Positions 46,558-55,296 of a stretch of DNA of 64,000 nucleotides are shown here, piece after piece (positions within the stretch are counted from its first letter, which is position 1; every line of letters begins with the position of its first letter). Below the pieces are notes generated by a model. The model was not told the origin of the DNA and ran no database searches. It was given only the letters and a program-made list of their open reading frames with translations. Position numbers and translations under genes: made by a program. The stretch comes from Marinomonas sp. CT5 (GTDB lineage Bacteria; Pseudomonadota; Gammaproteobacteria; Pseudomonadales; Marinomonadaceae), in contig NZ_CP025572.1 of assembly GCF_018336975.1 (NCBI RefSeq), positions 3,809,030-3,873,029 on the forward strand, given 5' to 3'.

Positions 46558-47340
46558 TTATTGTTTTTGTTTTTCAACTATGATCAAACGACAGCCAGCC
46601 GATTCGATCACTTCTTTACTCTTGTTATCAATTCCATCATCCGTGATAACGATATCTATCTGTGATAAAGGACAAATGATCATACTTGATCGATTTTGAA
46701 ACTTTGTACTATCAACCAAAAGCACCCGCTGATCTGCTCGATTTATTAGTTTCATAACCGCTTGTACGATTTGTGGATCTGTCTCCATCACACCATGAGA
46801 ATTCACCCCATATGCACCAATAAAAAGAATATCAGCGTAAGTGTGATTAGAAATATCATTCGGGAACGGACTCAAAATAATGTTCTGCTCTCGATGAATT
46901 TTTCCGCTCGGCACGGTAACACTGCATTTACTCTTTTTAATCAATTGATCGGCAATAGAAAATGAGTTGGTCAGTACTTGCAGCTTAAAACCTCGCATGT
47001 ACTCAGACATAGCCGATGTCGTTGTGCCACCGCTGATCATAATCGACATATTGTCCGATAATAATTCCACTGCCGCCTTTGCAATACATCGCTTTACATC
47101 AGTATTAATGGTTTGACTCACTGAGTAAGGTCGTCCTAACAAGCTCACATCAGACGGTGGGTTTATTGCTTCCGCTCCTCCCCGCACCCGACGCAGCTTG
47201 CCAGCCTTATCCAAAAAGTTGATATCTCTGCGTACCGTTGCTTCTGATGCACCTAACACATCGGCTAGATGCGCCACCGTCACAATAGGCCGAGCCTCAA
47301 CTTCCGATAGGATCACTCTGTGCCTTTCAATCTCGTGCAT
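46558..47340 (-). CDS. rhaR: DeoR-family repressor RhaR
   Basis: A 260-residue DeoR/GlpR-type regulator: the helix-turn-helix (RPIVTVAHLADVLGASEATVRRDINFL, in two parts) and the DeoR C-terminal sugar-phosphate sensor (MISGGTTTSAMSEYM, DILFIGAYGVNSHGVMETDP, VLLVDSTKFQNRS). In the Rhizobium rha locus the first gene is a DeoR-type repressor, and this one holds the same place, divergent from rhaD over an operator-rich gap. The start ATG is well supported. Confidence 0.88.
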   Translation of the reverse strand: MHEIERHRVILSEVEARPIVTVAHLADVLGASEATVRRDINFLDKAGKLRRVRGGAEAINPPSDVSLLGRPYSVSQTINTDVKRCIAKAAVELLSDNMSIMISGGTTTSAMSEYMRGFKLQVLTNSFSIADQLIKKSKCSVTVPSGKIHREQNIILSPFPNDISNHTYADILFIGAYGVNSHGVMETDPQIVQAVMKLINRADQRVLLVDSTKFQNRSSMIICPLSQIDIVITDDGIDNKSKEVIESAGCRLIIVEKQKQ

Positions 47341-47370
47341 TGATCATCCTCGACATTCAATATAATTAAT

Positions 47371-47389
47371 TTTCAATCATTATCAAGCA
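47371..47389. promoter_or_regulatory. Left half of the rhaR/rhaD operator region
   Basis: TTTCAATCATTATCAAGCA faces a partner TGCTTGAAAATGATTA at 47424-47439, an imperfect inverted repeat around the divergent promoters. Further TATCAATCA copies lie at 47391 and 47461. DeoR regulators often use such repeated half-sites. Confidence 0.6.
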
Positions 47390-47423
47390 CTATCAATCAA
47401 AAAATTAACAAAAAGATAAAAAA

Positions 47424-47454
47424 TGCTTGAAAATGATTACTTTTGTTTTAGTAT
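47424..47454 (+). promoter_or_regulatory. rhaD promoter and right operator half
   Basis: TTGAAA at 47427-47432 and TAGTAT at 47449-47454 (16-base spacing) are plausible -35/-10 elements for rhaD. They overlap the right half (TGCTTGAAAATGATTA) of the operator-like repeat, which would allow repression. Confidence 0.5.
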
Positions 47455-47576
47455 GAAGCTTATCAATCATTCTAACCCGCTGATTGTGCATAACAAAAAT
47501 AAATTTTAAGTCTTTGAAAATAGCCATAAAAAAACACTTTAGGCTATTTAAATGAGACGGAACTTGAGGTTAAACG

Positions 47577-49667
47577 ATGTCTACTAACTTACTACCCAAC
47601 CTTTGGAACGATGCTGACGCGTCCCTTCTGACTGAACCCGAATTATTGCAATATCGATCAAACTTGCTTGGTTCTGACATGCGCGTTACCAATTATGGTG
47701 GCGGTAATACCTCTGCAAAAATTCAGATGGATGATCCGCTAACAGGTGAGAAAACCACAGTATTATGGGTAAAGGGTTCTGGTGGTGATATTGGCTCCAT
47801 GGGATTAGATGGCTTTTCCACTCTCTACATGGACAAATTAAATCAGCTGTTACCACTTTATCGCGGGCTTGAATTCGAAGATGAGATGGTCGCTTACCTT
47901 CCTCATTGTACATATAACCTAAACGCCCGCGCTGCCAGCATTGATACACCACTTCATGCCTATTTACCTTACCTTCATATAGATCATCTACATCCAGATG
48001 CTGTGATCGCTATCGCGGCAAGCAAAAACAGCAAACAACTCACAGAAAAAATATTTGATGGTGAAATTGGCTGGCTTCCTTGGCGTCGCCCAGGTTTTCA
48101 GTTGGGGATGGATTTACAGAAAATCGCCACCGAAAACCCACACTTAAAAGGCGTCGTATTAGAAAGCCATGGCTTATTTACTTGGTCTAATGGCAACAAA
48201 GATTGTTACCTAAACTCGTTGAATATTATTAACAAAGCACAAACTTGGTTAGAACAGCAAAGCGCAGGCAAAGCCGCATTTGGAGGAGAACGATTTAAAA
48301 CGCTACCTGATAACAAACGCCAACAAGTGGTTTCTAGTTTAATGCCGCTGATTCGCGGCAAAACCAGTGAAAAACAACGTCAAATTGGTCACTTCAACGC
48401 TTCCGATGAAGTATTAGATTTCGTCAATTCTAAAGACTTAGAACGTCTTGCTAAGCTTGGCACCTCTTGCCCTGATCATTTTTTGCGCACAAAAATTCGC
48501 CCTTTTGTCGTGGCTTACGACCCAGAAAAAGACAACCTAGACGAAGTCATTGGGTCGCTAGATAAAAGCCTTGCTGACTATCGTGAAGATTACGCGGCCT
48601 ACTACAACCGCTGTAAGCGTGATAACAGCCCTGCCATGCGAGATCCTAACCCCGTCATTTACCTGATCCCAGGTGTTGGAATGCTGTCTTTTGCTAAAGA
48701 TAAAGCCACCGCTCGTATCGCAGGTGAATTCTACGTAAATGCTATTAACGTGATGCGTGGTGCAGACAGCGTTAGTGAATATGTTGGCTTGCCTGAGCAA
48801 GAAGCTTTCGACATAGAATACTGGCTACTTGAAGAAGCAAAACTACAACGCATGCCGAAACCAAAATCCTTAGCAGGCCACATTGCCTTGGTGACTGGCG
48901 CGGCTGGCGGCATTGGTCTTGCGACAGCAAAACGTCTAGCTAAAGAAGGAGCAAATCTTGTTCTAATGGACATCGACGACGAAGCTTTGACGACGGCACA
49001 AGCGAATATCGCCGGTGAATTTGGAAAAGACTGCGCCTCTAGTATTAAGATGGATGTGACCAACGAAGAGGATGTCATCCGTGCAGTGAAACATTGCACC
49101 TTAGCCTTTGGCGGTTTAGATATTGTGGTCTCGAATGCAGGCATTGCTTCGTCGGCACCACTAGAAGAAACCACTCTTGCCCTATGGAATAAAAACCAAA
49201 GTATCTTATCAACCGGTTACTTCTTAGTTGCTCGTGAAGCCTTTAGTCTGCTAAAACGGCAGAACATGGGCGGCAACATGGTATTTATCGCCAGTAAAAA
49301 TGGTTTGGTTGCCAGTGCCAACGCCAGCGCATATTGCGTAGCAAAAGCCGCTGAAATTCAGCTTGCTCGCTGTGTTGCTTTGGAAGGTGCGCCACTTGGT
49401 ATTCGATCAAATGTGGTTAACCCAGATGCGGTTTTACGTGGTTCTAAAATCTGGACAGGCAAATGGAAAGAAGAAAGAGCCAGCGCGTACCAACTGTCTA
49501 CCGATGATTTAGAAGAACATTATCGTCAGCGCAGCATGCTAAAACTCAATGTTTTCCCAGAAGACATAGCAGAAGCCATTTACTTCTTTGCATCTGATGC
49601 GTCTTCTAAGTCAACAGGCAATATCCTAAATGTCGACGCAGGTCATGCACCTTCGTTTACTCGCTAG
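47577..49667 (+). CDS. rhaD: Bifunctional rhamnulose-1-phosphate aldolase / short-chain dehydrogenase RhaD
   Basis: A 696-residue two-domain enzyme. The first ~420 residues are a class II (zinc) aldolase domain that splits L-rhamnulose-1-phosphate into dihydroxyacetone phosphate and L-lactaldehyde: NYGGGNTSAKI, VKGSGGDIGSM and VVLESHGLFTWSN. Residues ~433-696 are a short-chain dehydrogenase: VTGAAGGIGLATAKRLAKEG, NAGIASSAPLEE and YCVAKAAEIQ, which handles lactaldehyde. This is the fusion found in the rhizobial type rhamnose pathway. It is the first gene of the divergent operon with rhaI. Confidence 0.93.
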   Translation: MSTNLLPNLWNDADASLLTEPELLQYRSNLLGSDMRVTNYGGGNTSAKIQMDDPLTGEKTTVLWVKGSGGDIGSMGLDGFSTLYMDKLNQLLPLYRGLEFEDEMVAYLPHCTYNLNARAASIDTPLHAYLPYLHIDHLHPDAVIAIAASKNSKQLTEKIFDGEIGWLPWRRPGFQLGMDLQKIATENPHLKGVVLESHGLFTWSNGNKDCYLNSLNIINKAQTWLEQQSAGKAAFGGERFKTLPDNKRQQVVSSLMPLIRGKTSEKQRQIGHFNASDEVLDFVNSKDLERLAKLGTSCPDHFLRTKIRPFVVAYDPEKDNLDEVIGSLDKSLADYREDYAAYYNRCKRDNSPAMRDPNPVIYLIPGVGMLSFAKDKATARIAGEFYVNAINVMRGADSVSEYVGLPEQEAFDIEYWLLEEAKLQRMPKPKSLAGHIALVTGAAGGIGLATAKRLAKEGANLVLMDIDDEALTTAQANIAGEFGKDCASSIKMDVTNEEDVIRAVKHCTLAFGGLDIVVSNAGIASSAPLEETTLALWNKNQSILSTGYFLVAREAFSLLKRQNMGGNMVFIASKNGLVASANASAYCVAKAAEIQLARCVALEGAPLGIRSNVVNPDAVLRGSKIWTGKWKEERASAYQLSTDDLEEHYRQRSMLKLNVFPEDIAEAIYFFASDASSKSTGNILNVDAGHAPSFTR

Positions 49668-49728
49668 GGGCTATAGAAATTCATCCAGATAGAACCCTAT
49701 TGAAAAAGAACAATAAAAAGGACTACCC

Positions 49729-51021
49729 ATGAAACAATTAATTGATCAAAACTTGCTGCAAGAACACAACGCCAAGCAAGAAGCCGCAGTCACCAGTGAC
49801 TACAATGCGCTGGCGGAAAAACTGGATCGCTCAGGCATTAAAATCGACACAATTTTAATGCAAGCAAAGCAGTTTTCTGTTGCGGTTCCTTCTTGGGGGG
49901 TTGGCACTGGTGGCACGCGTTTCGCCCGTTTTCCCGGCGAAGGTGAGCCGCGTAACATCTTTGAAAAACTCGATGATTGTTCGGTTATTCAACAACTATC
50001 GCAAGCCACTCCAGCGGTATCTTTGCATATTCCTTGGGACAGACCAAAAGACCCAAAGGAACTTCGCCAGTACGCCGAACAATACGGTTTGCATTTTGAT
50101 GCAATGAATTCCAACACATTTCAAGATCAAATTGGTCAGGAAGAGTCATACAAATTCGGCAGTTTGACACATACCAACAAAGCCGTGCGCGAACAAGCCA
50201 TTGCTCATAACATCGACGTAGTAGAATTAGGGCAAAAGTTAGGCTCTAAAGCGCTAACCGTTTGGGTAGGAGATGGCTCTAACTTCCCCGGCCAACAACA
50301 CTTTAAAAACAGCTTCACACATTATTTAGAAAGCATCAAGGAGGTCTACAATAGCCTGCCAGACGATTGGAATATGCTGCTGGAACACAAGATCTTTGAG
50401 CCTGCATTCTATTCAACCGTCATTCAGGATTGGGGGAGCAGCTACCTTGCGGCGAAAGAAACCGGCGATCGTTGTTTGTCTCTGGTAGATCTGGGCCATC
50501 ATGCGCCGAACGTCAACATCGAAATGATCGTCAGCCGTCTTGCTCAATTCGGCAAGCTAGGTGGATTCCATTTCAACGACAGTAAATACGGCGATGACGA
50601 TTTAGACAGTGGTTCTATCAACCCTTATCAGCTATTTCTGATTTTCAACGAACTAACAGATATTCGGACACAAGATCCGTCTTACAGCCCATTCTACATG
50701 CTGGATCAATCGCACAATGTTACCGATCCGGTAGAAAGTTTGATGTACAGCGCAGCAGAGGTACAACGCGCATTTGTGAAAAGTTTATTAATCGATCGCA
50801 GTGCGTTAACTCAATACCAAAATGAAAATGATGCCATGATGGCGCAGGCCAGCTTGAAACAAGCCTACAACTTGGACGTAGAACCAATCTTGCAAATGGC
50901 GCGCTTACAGGAAGGAGGCGCCATCGATCCAGTTCGCTGTTACCGCGAAAGTGGATACCGCGCTGCCGTTGCCAAATCTCGACCTGCAGATCCGAACAAA
51001 ACCGGTTCGGGTATTGTTTAG
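49729..51021 (+). CDS. rhaI: L-Rhamnose isomerase, rhizobial type RhaI
   Basis: A 430-residue isomerase that converts L-rhamnose to L-rhamnulose. The sequence is of the TIM-barrel group found in rhizobial rha loci, with SWGVGTGGTRFARFPGEGEP near the start, TVWVGDGSNFPGQQ, LEHKIFEPAFYSTV (metal Glu), VDLGHHAPNVNIE and GGFHFNDSKYGDDDLDSG (metal-binding Asp/His). It reads 61 bp after rhaD. AAAAGGACT precedes the ATG. It completes a self-contained isomerase-kinase-aldolase path with the genes across the divergent region. Confidence 0.92.
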   Translation: MKQLIDQNLLQEHNAKQEAAVTSDYNALAEKLDRSGIKIDTILMQAKQFSVAVPSWGVGTGGTRFARFPGEGEPRNIFEKLDDCSVIQQLSQATPAVSLHIPWDRPKDPKELRQYAEQYGLHFDAMNSNTFQDQIGQEESYKFGSLTHTNKAVREQAIAHNIDVVELGQKLGSKALTVWVGDGSNFPGQQHFKNSFTHYLESIKEVYNSLPDDWNMLLEHKIFEPAFYSTVIQDWGSSYLAAKETGDRCLSLVDLGHHAPNVNIEMIVSRLAQFGKLGGFHFNDSKYGDDDLDSGSINPYQLFLIFNELTDIRTQDPSYSPFYMLDQSHNVTDPVESLMYSAAEVQRAFVKSLLIDRSALTQYQNENDAMMAQASLKQAYNLDVEPILQMARLQEGGAIDPVRCYRESGYRAAVAKSRPADPNKTGSGIV

Positions 51022-51034
51022 TTTTTATCGACAT

Positions 51035-51063
51035 CGAAACACTGGTCAATGATCAGTGTTTCG
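51035..51063 (+). terminator. Hairpin after rhaI
   Basis: CGAAACACTG and CAGTGTTTCG form a perfect ten-pair stem with a nine-base loop, 14 bases after the rhaI stop. No T-run follows, so it may be a mRNA 3' stabiliser or weak terminator. Confidence 0.5.
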
Positions 51064-51109
51064 GCGTTAAGTCCACTTAATTTCTTATCATTCCTCTACT
51101 AAGTACTTT

Positions 51110-51769
51110 TCAACCTATTTGATTTACTAAAGAAATAATATCTTGCTTTGCTTTTTCGACCGATAAGGCATGACGATCATCGGAAAACTCTTGGTATTCT
51201 GAACCAATTTCGTAAAACAGATCGACCCCCAAATACTTAGCTAATTGTTTAATATGCGGACCTAAGTGATTCATGTTTTCACGGACACCACCAATGCCAA
51301 AGCCGAACTCACCGGATGATGTTAATAGAACTAAGGTTTTCCCTGACAAGATAGGCTCAATCGGGAAGTCTCCTCGCGCCAAATCAAAGGTAAAAGTCTT
51401 ATTCACTCTCAACATTTGATCAAACCACGCCTTCAATACTGCTGGCATGCCGTAGTTATACATGGGGGCGGTAATGAGGATGATATCCGCTTGCGCCACT
51501 TCATCAAAATACGTATCGGACTCAGCTAAGACTAATTGCTGTGATTCGCTTCTGTTTTGTTCTGGGGTGAACGCTGCTGAAATCCAATCTTGGCAAATAA
51601 AGGTTGGTGGGGTAAGCCCAAGATCGCGATAAACCACCTTATCTTGATGATTTTTATTCAGCCATGTATTTATAAAACAACGCCCAAGTGACTTCGATAT
51701 TGAATTATAACTTGGTGTCGAATTATCAGTACGGCGCACACTGGAGTCGATATGTAAGATATTTCTCAT
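51110..51769 (-). CDS. FMN-dependent NADH-azoreductase (AzoR family)
   Basis: A 219-residue flavodoxin-fold quinone/azo reductase. Typical features: LHIDSSVR at the start (phosphate of FMN), the ADIILITAPMYNYGMPAVLKAWFDQMLR block (Met-Tyr-Asn around FMN) and TSSGEFGFGIGG. These enzymes reduce quinones and azo compounds with NADH and protect against thiol/electrophile stress. It is divergent from a LysR gene that starts 113 bp away and likely controls it. Confidence 0.88.
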   Translation of the reverse strand: MRNILHIDSSVRRTDNSTPSYNSISKSLGRCFINTWLNKNHQDKVVYRDLGLTPPTFICQDWISAAFTPEQNRSESQQLVLAESDTYFDEVAQADIILITAPMYNYGMPAVLKAWFDQMLRVNKTFTFDLARGDFPIEPILSGKTLVLLTSSGEFGFGIGGVRENMNHLGPHIKQLAKYLGVDLFYEIGSEYQEFSDDRHALSVEKAKQDIISLVNQIG

Positions 51770-51882
51770 GATATATGCCTCTATTTGCTAATGAGTAGGC
51801 ACAGTGTGTTCGGCAAGGGTTCTCGTGACAAATGGTGATATTTTTCTTATAAAGTAGATATTCTCATCTATAGAGTAAATTC

Positions 51883-52788
51883 ATGTTCCAGCAACTTCCC
51901 TCTTTAAATGCCATAAAAGCCTTCGAATCTGCAGCCCGATTAAACAGTTTCAAAGAGGCGGCCAATGAATTAAATGTCACACCAACGGCGATTTCACATC
52001 AAATCAGAGCGCTGGAAGACAGTTTAAATATAAGGTTATTTGAGCGAAGGACACGCGCAGTAACATTAACGAAAGAAGGCGAATTACTGGCAGCAACAGC
52101 GAACCAATCTCTGCAAGATTTACTCTCAACAATCAATCAATTGATGGGGTCACCTCAAACATTAACCATCAGCACAACCAGTTCATTTGCAGCAATGTGG
52201 TTAGTACCAAATCTTGCCGATTTTCAGGCACAACACCCTGATCTCGACATTCAAATAAGAGCAGAAGAATCTCTTATAGACATAGGACATGATAGACGCG
52301 TCGATCTTGCCATTCGCTATGGTGAGCCTCCTCAACAAGGTGGGAATAAATTACTGATTTATCAACCTCTGATACAAGAATCCCTTGGCTTCTTTGCCAC
52401 ACCAGACTATTGGAAAAAGTTCGCTACAAATCCATCCGATGCTACATTTTTTTGCACACGATGGAAGAACCCAAATTTGCCTAATTTAGGGATAGAAGAC
52501 GCGATAAAAAAGGCCTCTACAAATACACAGCCGACTATTCGCTACTTCAATGACGAAAATCTAACCGCTCAGGCGGCGCTTGCTGGACAAGGTATTGGTA
52601 CTCTCAGCCAACTTGCTGTCGAAAATTTCGTTAAAAACGCTTGGTTAACACAGGGAGAGAACAAGATGGCAAAGCATATCACTGGACTAAATTACTACTT
52701 GATTATACCTAAGCGGCTACATGCCAACCAAATCGTAATTCATTTTCAAAAATGGTTACAATCGACTTTAGCTAAGCTCCCGAAGTAA
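51883..52788 (+). CDS. LysR-family regulator, GcvA-like
   Basis: A 301-residue LysR-type regulator of the GcvA/AmpR branch: LPSLNAIKAFESAARLNSF, NVTPTAISHQIRALEDSL, LFERRTRAVTLTKEG, then FAAMWLVPNLADFQAQHPDLD in the effector domain. It is divergent from the azoreductase gene, which is the likely target. Downstream lies a short remnant of an Lrp-type regulator. The effector is unknown. Confidence 0.88.
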   Translation: MFQQLPSLNAIKAFESAARLNSFKEAANELNVTPTAISHQIRALEDSLNIRLFERRTRAVTLTKEGELLAATANQSLQDLLSTINQLMGSPQTLTISTTSSFAAMWLVPNLADFQAQHPDLDIQIRAEESLIDIGHDRRVDLAIRYGEPPQQGGNKLLIYQPLIQESLGFFATPDYWKKFATNPSDATFFCTRWKNPNLPNLGIEDAIKKASTNTQPTIRYFNDENLTAQAALAGQGIGTLSQLAVENFVKNAWLTQGENKMAKHITGLNYYLIIPKRLHANQIVIHFQKWLQSTLAKLPK

Positions 52789-52799
52789 GACATTGCTAG

Positions 52800-52970
52800 C
52801 AAATAACAGGTCACTACGATTTTATGATGCTTGTCACTGTGCCAGATATCCAAGCTTATGAAAGTGTTGTTGATCAAGTACTTCACACCGAAGCCAATAT
52901 TCAAAAATTTCAAACATTGGTATCACTTCGAACAATAAAATCTTCCACTGAAATCCATTTAAAAGAATGA
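52800..52970 (+). pseudogene. C-terminal remnant of an Lrp/AsnC-family regulator
   Basis: In one frame this stretch reads TGHYDFMMLVTVPDIQAY, then VLHTEANIQKFQTLVSLRTI and KSSTEIHLK before TGA at 52968. That is the ligand-binding (RAM) half of an Lrp-type regulator; the helix-turn-helix half is missing and a TAG lies just upstream in frame, so it is a fragment of about 55 codons. Confidence 0.8.
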
Positions 52971-53113
52971 CAAAAAGTACTCTTGTCATTTTTTGTCCTA
53001 AAGAGCATATTATTACCTAGCTGTAAGCAACAAAATTGTTCAGATATTCATTTTTATAAAAAACTCTTAAAGCTTTTTTTAGAAAGAGAATTATAAACAA
53101 CAAGGACAGCAAT

Positions 53114-53398
53114 ATGAGTAACAAGGACGGACGCGTTCCTTTAAATGCTGATGCATTAAAGGAGCACAGAAGACGAATAGGATTAAGTCAAGAAAAACTG
53201 GCGGAACAATGTCTTAAAAAAGGATTACATGTTTCTATATCCTCTATTAAGCGTGCTGAGTTAGGCACAAACGTACTTTATCGTACCGCCAAACAGCTTG
53301 CTCAATTTTATAATGTTCCAGTAGAAACTCTTTTTCTAGAGTCAATAGCAAGCCATCTAGATGAAAAAAGGTATTCATCGCTTAAGAGGGAAGTCTAG
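53114..53398 (+). CDS. XRE-type helix-turn-helix protein
   Basis: A 94-residue protein that is little more than a DNA-binding domain: LKEHRRRIGLSQEKLAEQCL, SISSIKRAELGTNVLYRTAK, then YNVPVETLF. AAGGA precedes the ATG. It is 121 bp upstream of the berberine-bridge-type flavoprotein gene on the same strand and may control it. The 140 bases before it are AT-rich with no clear repeat. Confidence 0.8.
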   Translation: MSNKDGRVPLNADALKEHRRRIGLSQEKLAEQCLKKGLHVSISSIKRAELGTNVLYRTAKQLAQFYNVPVETLFLESIASHLDEKRYSSLKREV

Positions 53399-53519
53399 TC
53401 AGAAGAATCCACCCAATGAAACAATTAAACTTATATTCTCACTGATACTAAAGTGATACTGATAAAAACATCATATCGTTTATTTTATATTTTCCAACTC
53501 AAAGAAAAGGAAGATACTA

Positions 53520-55250
53520 ATGAGCGATATAAACGAAGAAAAACAACCAAACCCAGAAAACCAACGTTACGCTGTCCTTTCCATTCACGCTATAGCGGCC
53601 AATAACGTCGAGTTATTTCGACAAGATATGATTAAAAAAGAATTTTCTTCAGAACGATTACTCACAGCTCAATATCATTCATTATCCCCCGTACCTGGGC
53701 TGAATAAATACCAAACAGAGAGTTTAATATTTAACACTCGCTATCAATACCACCCTTTTATTATCGTTATGTGTGAGTCCACAGAAGACGTACAACTTGC
53801 TTATAAGACGGCGATTAAATACAACCTTCCCGTTCGCATACGTGCCGGTGGCCATGATCACGCAGGAGAGTCTAGTGGTGACAATGTGGTGCTAATTGAT
53901 GTAACTGGTATCAAAAACTTCGACTTAGCTGATAATGGTGTAGCGACAATAGGGGCGGGTTATCGGTTTTATCAATTAACGCCAAAACTAGCAGAAAAAA
54001 ATCGCATGATTGCTCATGGTACCTGCGCTACCGTAGGCCTAGCAGGTTTCACCCAAGGCGGCGGCTGGGGGCCGTGGACCAGAAAACATGGAATGTGCTG
54101 TGAATCACTAGTAGGAGCTACCGTTATTTTAGGAAATGGCAAGCGTATAGAATTAAGTGATAAAGACACCGATGAAAATAAAAAAGAACTACTTTGGGCG
54201 TTACGCGGTGGTGGCGGTATGAGCTATGGCATAGTCACTCAATTAAAACTACAAACTTTTACACTCCCACAAGAAATCCATCGTTTTCAAATTGAATGGA
54301 ATAAGCCCAAACAAAAAAAAGCGGATAAAAGTTATTGCGTTCCGCAAGAAGACGAATCGACATTTACAATACTAAAACAATGGGAAAAGTCTATCTCATC
54401 AGATAGTACACCAAATCTACTTGGCACTAATCTTAAAATTAATGCTATCCCTCTGAACAAAAAAAATCAGGATAAGGATATTTTGACGCTTCATCATCAC
54501 TGCATAATGTATGGCTATTGGGAAGGTAACGAAGCAGACCTAAAAACATTTATCCATGATCAGTTTAGCAATGTGTCCTTGAATCAAGTCACTATTGGTG
54601 AAGCAAGTGGTGCGAAATACAATAATAAATACGATCATCAACTAATGGGGAACTGGGCAAGAAACTCTTTATATGACATCAGTCGTCGACTCAATGAAAT
54701 GGGCACATTGGCTCTCGGTGGAACAGCCTTTACACCGGATTATGATGCTCCAGCGCCTCATAAAATCACCTCTCGTTTTGTTAATAAAACAGGCCTAACA
54801 GATGAAGGTTATGCTCAGCTTCTACAATCACTCACCTCGCCTTTCTTGAGCCTAGATAACGAGCAACAAGGACTCTTCAGTTACGTTACATTAGGAGCAA
54901 TACAAGGGGAGTTTTATCAATCCCATGATCATCTACCAGATATTGCTTTTCCATATCGTGACTGCCAATACACTATCCAATATCAAACTTGGTGGAATGA
55001 AGACTTCCAAAGAAAAATAGAGCAGCAAAATAACTTAGTTTATGTAGACGTGAACCGAGCAATGGACTGGATTGATGCTAGTCGTGAGGCAAATATTGAA
55101 GGCACTCATGGAGCCTTTATCAGTTTTAAAGACCCAGCTATTCCAACTGAAATCTATTTTGGTAAAAGTTATCAGCGACTAGTTCAGGTCAAAAAAACTT
55201 ATGTGAAAGATCAGTTTAATCACCTTCGTACACGTAAAACAATCATTTAG
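53520..55250 (+). CDS. Berberine-bridge-type FAD oxidase
   Basis: A 576-residue FAD-linked oxidase with a PCMH-type FAD domain (residues ~65-250) and a berberine-bridge C-terminal segment. RAGGHDHAGESSGDNV places His112, and HGTCATVGLAGFTQGGGWG places Cys169, at the positions where such enzymes bind FAD by two covalent bonds. No signal peptide is visible. Relatives oxidise sugars, alcohols or alkaloid-like amines to make H2O2. It is convergent with the lodB-like gene and shares a terminator with it. AAGGAAG precedes the ATG. Confidence 0.88.
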   Translation: MSDINEEKQPNPENQRYAVLSIHAIAANNVELFRQDMIKKEFSSERLLTAQYHSLSPVPGLNKYQTESLIFNTRYQYHPFIIVMCESTEDVQLAYKTAIKYNLPVRIRAGGHDHAGESSGDNVVLIDVTGIKNFDLADNGVATIGAGYRFYQLTPKLAEKNRMIAHGTCATVGLAGFTQGGGWGPWTRKHGMCCESLVGATVILGNGKRIELSDKDTDENKKELLWALRGGGGMSYGIVTQLKLQTFTLPQEIHRFQIEWNKPKQKKADKSYCVPQEDESTFTILKQWEKSISSDSTPNLLGTNLKINAIPLNKKNQDKDILTLHHHCIMYGYWEGNEADLKTFIHDQFSNVSLNQVTIGEASGAKYNNKYDHQLMGNWARNSLYDISRRLNEMGTLALGGTAFTPDYDAPAPHKITSRFVNKTGLTDEGYAQLLQSLTSPFLSLDNEQQGLFSYVTLGAIQGEFYQSHDHLPDIAFPYRDCQYTIQYQTWWNEDFQRKIEQQNNLVYVDVNRAMDWIDASREANIEGTHGAFISFKDPAIPTEIYFGKSYQRLVQVKKTYVKDQFNHLRTRKTII

Positions 55251-55259
55251 TTAAAACTA

Positions 55260-55283
55260 GAAGCCGCAGAAGCGGCTTCTCTT
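55260..55283. terminator. Terminator between the flavoprotein gene and the lodB-like gene
   Basis: GAAGCCGC-AGAA-GCGGCTTC is a perfect eight-pair hairpin followed by TCTCTTC. It serves two convergent genes; the T-run is weak on the plus strand. Confidence 0.65.
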
Positions 55284-55296
55284 CATCAACAATACA

